A DNA stretch of 20,759 bases. Source: Palsa-459 sp035510855. GTDB lineage: Bacteria > Actinomycetota > Acidimicrobiia > Acidimicrobiales > RAAP-2. Position 1 is the stretch's first letter. Each line of letters begins with the position of its first letter. The translations under genes and the position numbers were made by a program. Below, piece by piece: positions 13,541 through 20,759 of this stretch. The notes below the pieces were generated by a model, which saw nothing but the letters and a program-made list of their open reading frames with translations, was not told the DNA's origin and searched no databases. The DNA lies in the NCBI GenBank assembly GCA_035510855.1, contig DATKGG010000002.1, positions 1-20,759 of the forward strand, read 5' to 3'.

Positions 13541-14973
13541 CGGCCGCGAGCACCTCATCTGCGGGGACGCCCGGCGGCAACGCGCTCGTGCCCCGAGAGC
13601 ACGACCGCCGCAGCCAGGGTCGGCTGCCGAGCTGGCGCATCGAGGCCGCCCGCACGACGCTCTGGTTGGTCCCGACCCTTCTCGTACTCGTCTCGATCGG
13701 ACTGTTCGCGGCCACGATCGCCTTCGATCACCACGCCTACTCCGATCGCCTCACCTTGCCGACATGGCTTCGCACGGGGGACGCCGATGCGGGCCGCCAG
13801 GTCGTCATCGCGATCGCCGCAGCAGTCATCACGGTGGTCGGCGTGGTCTTTTCCATCACGATCCTCGCGCTGACGCTCGCGTCCCAGCAGTTCGGTCCTC
13901 GCATGATGCGCCACTTCATCCGTGACGTCGGCAGCCAGGTCACGCTCGGCGTCTTCGTCGCGACGTTCGTGTACGCCGTGCTCGTGCTCGCGTCGATCAC
14001 GAGCGGACCGCGTGGAGGATTCGTGCCCCACCTGTCGATCACGGTCGCCGAGGCGCTCTCGCTCGTCGACGTGGGCGTCCTGATCTATTTCATCCACCAC
14101 ATCGCCAAGATGATCCAGCTTCCCGAGGTGATCGCGTCGATCGCGCGCGACCTGCACCAGGCGATCGTGGCCGAGTTCCCCTCGCGTCTCGACTCGACGG
14201 CGGCGCGACCCGACGACGAGGGACGATCGCTCGACGCGCTGCTCGAGGCCCTCGAGCGCAGCGGCGGGGACGTGGCCGCCACTTCGAGCGGCTACCTCCA
14301 GCACGTCGGCTACGCCCAGCTCGTCGAGATCGCGGCGCACAACGACGCGGTGATCCGCCTCACGCATCGACCTGGACACTTCGTCGTCGAAGGGCACCCG
14401 CTCGCCGAGGTCTGGCCGCGCACCGCCGCGCCGCAGGTCGCTGCTGCGCTTGACCGCGCCCATGCGCTGGGGCCCCACCGGACGCTGCTGCAGGACCCGG
14501 TCTTCGCGATCGACCAGCTCGTGGAGATCGCCATCCGAGCGCTCTCGCCCGCCGTCAACGACACGTTCACCGCCTTGACCTGCATCGACTGGCTCTCTGC
14601 CGGCCTGAGCGAGCTGTCGCAGCGGTCGCTCACCGAGGGCGTGTACCGGGATCAACTCCGTCGGATCCGCCTCATCTCTTGGGACCCTTCCTACAGCCGC
14701 ATGGTGAATCGAGCGTTCGACAAGATCCGCCAGTGCGCAGGGGGCATGCCCGCGGTCCTGATCCGGCTCCTCGATGCGATTACAGCGGTCACCCGGGCCA
14801 CCGTCGAGCCCAGGCAGCGACAGGTGCTCGCCCGTCAGGGCGAGATGATCCTCGCGGTTGCCGAGGCGACGGTTCGCGAGCCGCGCGACCTCGCCGACGT
14901 GCGATCGAGGCACGAGCGCCTCCTCGCTGCCATCACGGGCATGGACGACGAGCCTGCTGCGGTCCCGTCCTAG
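13537..14973 (+). CDS. DUF2254 family membrane protein
   Basis: The protein has 478 residues from GTG 13537, with GGGGGAG about 9 bases upstream. Four hydrophobic segments lie at about 42-62, 89-114, 134-153 and 167-188. LALTLASQQFGPRMMRHFIRD (110-130) and LGVFVATFVYAVLVL are the family signature, followed by DVGVLIYFIHHIAKMIQ. The soluble C-terminal half includes GYLQHVGYAQLVEIA, RPGHFVVEGHPLAEVW, PVFAIDQLVEIAIRALSPAVNDTFTA and CIDWL, all typical of DUF2254. The large C-terminal domain should be cytosolic. Its function is unknown; relatives are small multi-pass proteins with no assigned transport activity. The SDR gene follows after 30 bases and may be cotranscribed. Confidence 0.93.
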   Translation: MTAASTSSAGTPGGNALVPREHDRRSQGRLPSWRIEAARTTLWLVPTLLVLVSIGLFAATIAFDHHAYSDRLTLPTWLRTGDADAGRQVVIAIAAAVITVVGVVFSITILALTLASQQFGPRMMRHFIRDVGSQVTLGVFVATFVYAVLVLASITSGPRGGFVPHLSITVAEALSLVDVGVLIYFIHHIAKMIQLPEVIASIARDLHQAIVAEFPSRLDSTAARPDDEGRSLDALLEALERSGGDVAATSSGYLQHVGYAQLVEIAAHNDAVIRLTHRPGHFVVEGHPLAEVWPRTAAPQVAAALDRAHALGPHRTLLQDPVFAIDQLVEIAIRALSPAVNDTFTALTCIDWLSAGLSELSQRSLTEGVYRDQLRRIRLISWDPSYSRMVNRAFDKIRQCAGGMPAVLIRLLDAITAVTRATVEPRQRQVLARQGEMILAVAEATVREPRDLADVRSRHERLLAAITGMDDEPAAVPS

Positions 14974-15003
14974 GCTCGTCGCGACACGAGGACCGGAGGG
15001 TTC

Positions 15004-15771
15004 GTGGCGCTGACAGGCAAGGTCGCGGTGGTGACCGGGGGCAACAGTGGCATCGGCAAGGCGATCGCGCTCGCCCTCGCAGCGCAGGGAGCGACGATCG
15101 TCATCGACTGGGTCGCCGACGAGCAGGCGACGGAGGCCTTGGAGGATCAGGTGCGCGCGCTCGGTGACAAGGTCCTCGGCGTCGAGGCGGACGTGAGCAA
15201 CGTCGCGGACCTCCAGCGCCTGATCGCCTCGGCGGTGACGGCGTTCGGGCGGATCGACGTGATGGTGAATAACGCCGGTGTCGAGACGCGCACCTCCGTG
15301 CTCGACACCACCGAGTCGCAGTACGACCGCGTGCTCGCCATCAACCTCAAGAGCGCCTTCTTCGGGACCCAGCTCGCGGCGCGACAGATGATCGCCCAGG
15401 GCGGCGGCGGGCGGATCATCAACGTCACGTCGGTGCACGAGGACTGGCCCATGCCCGGCAACACCGCGTACTGCGTCTCAAAGGGGGGCATGCGCATGCT
15501 GACGCGCACCGCGGGCGTCGAGCTCGCCGCGCACGACATCCTCGTGGTCGGCGTTGGTCCCGGAGCCGTCGCCACCCCGATCAACGCGTCGACGATCGGT
15601 GATCCCGCGGCGCTCGCCAAGCTGAACGCGGCAATCCCGCTCGGGCGAATGGCCCAGCCCGAGGAGATCGGGTCGGTCGTCGCGTTCCTCGCGAGCGACG
15701 CGGCGAGCTACCTGACTGCGACGACGATCTTCGCCGACGGCGGCCTCATGCAGTCGAGCCCCGGGCTCTGA
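15004..15771 (+). CDS. Short-chain dehydrogenase, glucose 1-dehydrogenase-like
   Basis: The protein has 255 residues from GTG 15004 (GGAGG 5 bases upstream). It is a classical SDR: cofactor motif TGGNSGIG (11-18), NNAG (89-92), N114, and catalytic S143, Y156 and K160 (YCVSK). The surrounding text VTSVHEDWPMPGNTAY and GAVATPINAS resembles Bacillus-type glucose 1-dehydrogenases, which oxidise beta-D-glucose with NAD(P). An acidic residue after strand 2 (D35 in VIDWVADE) hints at NAD preference, but this is weak. Such annotation by similarity is often wrong for substrate. It lies just before the alpha-glucan genes, which makes a sugar substrate plausible (inference). Confidence 0.85.
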   Translation: MALTGKVAVVTGGNSGIGKAIALALAAQGATIVIDWVADEQATEALEDQVRALGDKVLGVEADVSNVADLQRLIASAVTAFGRIDVMVNNAGVETRTSVLDTTESQYDRVLAINLKSAFFGTQLAARQMIAQGGGGRIINVTSVHEDWPMPGNTAYCVSKGGMRMLTRTAGVELAAHDILVVGVGPGAVATPINASTIGDPAALAKLNAAIPLGRMAQPEEIGSVVAFLASDAASYLTATTIFADGGLMQSSPGL

Positions 15772-15813
15772 GCCATCACACGAGGGTCCGGGCTCGCACG
15801 CACACCTCCGCGC

Positions 15814-15819
15814 TACCCT
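15814..15819 (+). promoter_or_regulatory. Possible -10 element before the glucan cluster
   Basis: TACCCT at 15814-15819 fits TAnnnT and lies 44 bases before the ATG of the GH63 gene, in the only gap (91 bases) ahead of the GH63-glgX pair. No -35 box is evident. Confidence 0.2.
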
Positions 15820-15862
15820 TCGGCCCGACCCAAGCCCGACTCCCCATGCTCAGGAGAGCTGA

Positions 15863-18570
15863 ATGACCGAGGAGCACCGCCGGACTGCGTCCTTCGGTCG
15901 CCTCGAGGACGGCTTGCGCTCCGCCAGCGAGTGGTACTGGTGGGGGCCGTACATCAGCGAGCGTCAGTGGGGCACCGTCCGCGAGGACTACAGCGCCGAC
16001 GGCAACGCGTGGGCGTACCTGCCCTTCGATGCCGCGCGATCGACGACCTATCGCTGGGGCGAGGATGGGCTCGCGGGCTTCTGCGACGTCGAGCAGCACT
16101 TCTGCCTCGGCCTCGCGCTTTGGAACGGCCGCGACCCGTTCTTGAAAGAGCGGCTGTTCGGGCTCAACTCGTCCCAGGCGAACCACGGCGAGGACGTAAA
16201 GGAGTACTGGTGGTACCTCGACTCGGTGCCGAGCCACGTCTGGAACGTCTGGCAGTACCACTATCCCCAGGCGTCCTTCCCCTACCAGGACCTCATCGAC
16301 GTCAATCGCGCACGGGGCCTCGAGGAGCCCGAGTACGAGCTGCTCGACACCGGGGTGTTCGACGACGATCGGTACTGGACGGTCGTGGTCCGGTACGCGA
16401 AGGCCGATCCGACCGACGTGCTGTGGGAGATAGAGGTCACGAACGAGGGACCCAAGCGCGACACCCTGCACGTCCTGCCCACGGCATGGTTTCGCAACAC
16501 CTGGTCATGGGAGCACGACGCCGTGCGCCCACGGCTGGAGGTCGACGGCCCAGGGGCACTGCGCGTCGAGCATCCCTGGCTCGGCACGCTGCGGCTCAGC
16601 GCCGAGGACGGGCCCGAGGGGCGCTGCCCCACGGTCCTCGTCTGCGACAACGAGTCGAATCCCAGCTCTGCGACGGGCACCGACCACGCGCCCTCGGCGT
16701 TTCCGAAGGACGCGATCAACGACCACGTCGTGAGCGGCGCCGACAGCGTCAACCCCGATGGCGTGGGTACCAAGGGCTCGTTCTGGTACGCCCTCGAGGT
16801 CGAGCCGCACGCCACGGTGCGCCTGCGTCTACGCCTCCAGCCTCGAGACGAGGCTGCCGCGAGCGCCGCGGACACGCTGTTTGGCGAGCCGTTCGCCCGC
16901 GTCCTCGACCAGCGATCGCGCGAGGCAGACGAGTTCTACGCCGCCGTCACCCCGTCGACGGCGAGCGAGGACGAGGGCAGGGTGCTCCGCCAGGCGTTCG
17001 CCGGGATGCTGTGGGGCAAGCAGTTCTACTACTACGACGTCGCTCGGTGGCTGGACGGCGATCCCGCGGATTCCGCCCCGCCGACGGGTCGTGCCGAGGG
17101 GCGCAACTCCAAGTGGCGCAACTTCGACGCGTTCGACATCATGTCGATGCCGGACAAGTGGGAGTACCCGTGGTTCGCGGCGTGGGACTTGGCTTTTCAC
17201 TGCGTGGCCCTCGCGAGGATCGACCCGGCCTTCGCGAAGTACCAGCTGATCCTGTTGTGTCGCGAGTGGTTCCAGCACCCGAGCGGCGCGCTGCCCGCCT
17301 ATGAGTGGGACTTCGGCGATCTGAACCCACCGGTGCAGGCGAGGGCGGCACTCGAGGTGTTCGCGGCGTCCGGCGACGAGGACTACAACTTCTTGAGCCG
17401 GGTCTTCGACAAGCTGTTGGTCAACTTCACGTGGTGGGTCAACCGAGAAGATGCCGACGGCTCGAACCTCTTCGAGGGCGGCTTCCTCGGGCTCGACAAC
17501 ATCGGACCGATCGACCGATCCCACCTGCCGCCTGGTTACCTTCTCCGACAAGCAGACGCCACGGGCTGGATGGCGTACTACGCGCTTTCCATGGCGGTCA
17601 TCGCTGTCCAGCTCAACCGCGGCAGCGGTCGGCCGACCGAAGATCTGGTGCTCAAGTTCCTCGAGCACTTCGCGCTGGTTCGACGCGCCCTCAACAGCCT
17701 CGGGCTCTGGGGCGAGGAGGACGGGTTCTTCTACGACCAGCTGGAAGGGCCGACCGGCTCGCGGGTCATGATTGCGGTGCACTCGATGGTCGGGGCGATC
17801 CCCCTCCTCGCCACGATGGTGCTCGATGAGGACCTCGTGCGCCAGCTCGGACGGGTCGGCAAGCAGGGCGCCGAGCTCATCGGCGCGGGGGCGGCCGAGC
17901 TCCACGAGCTCGACGACGAGCAGTGGGTGCGCGGCGAACCTGGACGGCGACGACTGCTGCTGGGCGTCGTCGAGATCCCGCACCTCGATCGGCTGATCTC
18001 GCGACTGCTCGACGAGTCCGAGTTCCTCTCCCCGCACGGGCTCCGGTCGCTGTCGAAGTTTCACCTCGAGCACCCGTTCGAGCTCGACGTCGAGGGGTTC
18101 CACGCCTCCATCAACTATGAGCCCGCCGAGTCGACCACCCACATGTTCGGCGGCAACTCCAACTGGCGCGGGCCGGTCTGGTTCCCCCTCAACTACCTCG
18201 TGTGCGGGGCACTGACCCGGCTCGGCGAGTTCTACGGCGACGAGGTGTCGGTTGAGTACCCCACCGGCTCGGGTACCTACCTGACGTACAGCGAGATCGC
18301 GAGGGACCTTCGTCGGCGGCTGATCTCGATCTTCCTCGTCGGCAGCGACGGGCGCCGCCCGTGCTTCGGGACGATTGAGCGGTTCCACTCGGACCTGCGG
18401 TGGCGCGACAACGTCCAGTTCAATGAGTACTTCAACGGCGACAACGGGGCGGGACTCGGCGCCTCGCACCAGACGGGCTGGACGGGGCTCGTCGCGGACC
18501 TCATCATCCGGGTCCACGACGACGCTGCCGGCTCGAGCGACACGCTGTCCTCGGGGGGCGCGTCCGCGAC

Positions 18571-18574
<4 letters not shown>
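15863..18574 (+). CDS. GH63 / MGH-like glycoside hydrolase (glucosidase)
   Basis: The protein has 903 residues from ATG 15863 (AGGAG 6 bases upstream). The N-terminal ~380 residues form a beta-rich domain with many Trp (WYWWGPYISERQWGTVREDY near residue 23, GLNSSQANHGEDVKEYWWYLD near 100). The C-terminal (alpha/alpha)6 catalytic domain contains WDLAFHCVALARIDP, where D442 is the expected general acid, GALPAYEWDFGDLNPP (about 475-490), WRGPVWFPLNY (from W768) and FNEYFNGDNGAGLGASHQTGW, where E855 is the likely base. These assignments are by analogy with mannosylglycerate/glucosylglycerate hydrolases and GH63. Bacterial members of this size are usually called glucosidase; the substrate could be a short alpha-glucan or glucosylated solute. 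No signal peptide, so cytosolic. It is coupled to glgX by a GTGA overlap. Confidence 0.85.
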
Positions 18575-20595
<2,021 letters not shown>

Positions 20596-20607
20596 CGACG
20601 TCGCGAC

Positions 20608-20759
20608 TCAGCCGCGGTAGACCTGGTTGACGTAGTCGTCGAGCATCCTCGTCGCGCAGTACCGCGGTCCGAGCGTGCGCAGTGACGTCCGGACTCGCTC
20701 GAGCCACGCGGTGGGCACGCCCTTGTCGTCGCGCTCGTAGAAGAGTGGCTTGACTCCCC
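20608..20759 (-). CDS. glgP: Alpha-glucan phosphorylase, C-terminal end only
   Basis: The minus strand encodes about 50 residues before a TGA at 20608-20610: GVKPLFYERDDKGVPTAWLE, then RVRTSLRTLGPRY and MLDDYVNQVYRG. This closely follows the C-terminus of the actinobacterial-type alpha-glucan (GT35) phosphorylases, which end in a PLFYDRD-G-P-W...R...LGP...M-x-x-DYV-x-x-Y pattern. The rest, including the pyridoxal-phosphate site, lies beyond the right edge. The enzyme releases glucose 1-phosphate from glycogen or maltodextrin. Its tail-to-tail arrangement with glgX leaves only 12 bases, with no good terminator between. Confidence 0.8.
   Translation of the reverse strand, partial: GVKPLFYERDDKGVPTAWLERVRTSLRTLGPRYCATRMLDDYVNQVYRG

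Noticed and set aside
13555..15438. A 627-codon minus-strand open frame
   Set aside because: Antisense to the DUF2254 and SDR genes, low-complexity R/D/E/H composition, no motif.
16829..18517. A 562-codon minus-strand open frame
   Set aside because: Antisense shadow of the GH63 gene, which has clear catalytic motifs in its own frame.

Overview
The window is visibly high-GC DNA. It has frequent GTG starts, Shine-Dalgarno cores of the AGGAGG type, and many 4-base stop/start overlaps. A DUF3151 protein (an actinobacterial family), an actinobacterial-type secreted CAP-like protein and a DUF2254 membrane protein point to Actinomycetota. An Acidimicrobiia-like lineage is my inference. No tRNA, rRNA, CRISPR array, insertion sequence or phage gene was recognised, and most of the window looks like ordinary chromosome.

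Left end (1-3037): a secreted CAP-like protein runs off the left edge on the minus strand. Next comes the least ordinary part of the window, a tandem duplication of about 540 bases (1291-1825 and 1903-2441). The left copy carries a frameshifted and truncated pseudogene of a secreted SGNH-domain protein. The right copy leads into an intact gene. Both copies also carry a conserved leader of about 140 bases whose own reading frame looks like the first residues of formate-tetrahydrofolate ligase.

Middle (3066-9142): a UbiE-like methyltransferase is translationally coupled to a UbiA-like membrane protein (minus strand). It is divergent from a DUF3151 protein, which converges on a zinc-ribbon/DUF4190 membrane protein across a likely terminator. 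On the plus strand follow a formylglycine-type phosphonate monoester hydrolase/phosphodiesterase, and a class III CoA-transferase coupled to a small protein of unknown function.

Right-middle (9173-15771): an ABC-2 exporter pair (minus), methionine sulfoxide reductase MsrA (plus), a coupled nitronate monooxygenase-GNAT acetyltransferase pair (minus), and on the plus strand a possible 26-residue coupled peptide, a DUF2254 membrane protein and a short-chain dehydrogenase resembling glucose 1-dehydrogenase.

Right end (15863-20759): an alpha-glucan cluster made of a GH63/MGH-like glucosidase, the coupled glycogen debranching enzyme GlgX and, converging from the other strand, the C-terminal end of an alpha-glucan phosphorylase. 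Phosphorylase shortens glycogen to limit dextrins and GlgX removes the stubs. The GH63 enzyme may act on glucosides or short oligosaccharides, and the nearby glucose-dehydrogenase-like SDR could oxidise free sugar (inference).

I found no convincing new multi-gene system. The strongest leads are the duplicated SGNH locus with its conserved leader, the replaced catalytic Asp in the intact SGNH protein, and the coupled gene pairs with an unknown partner.
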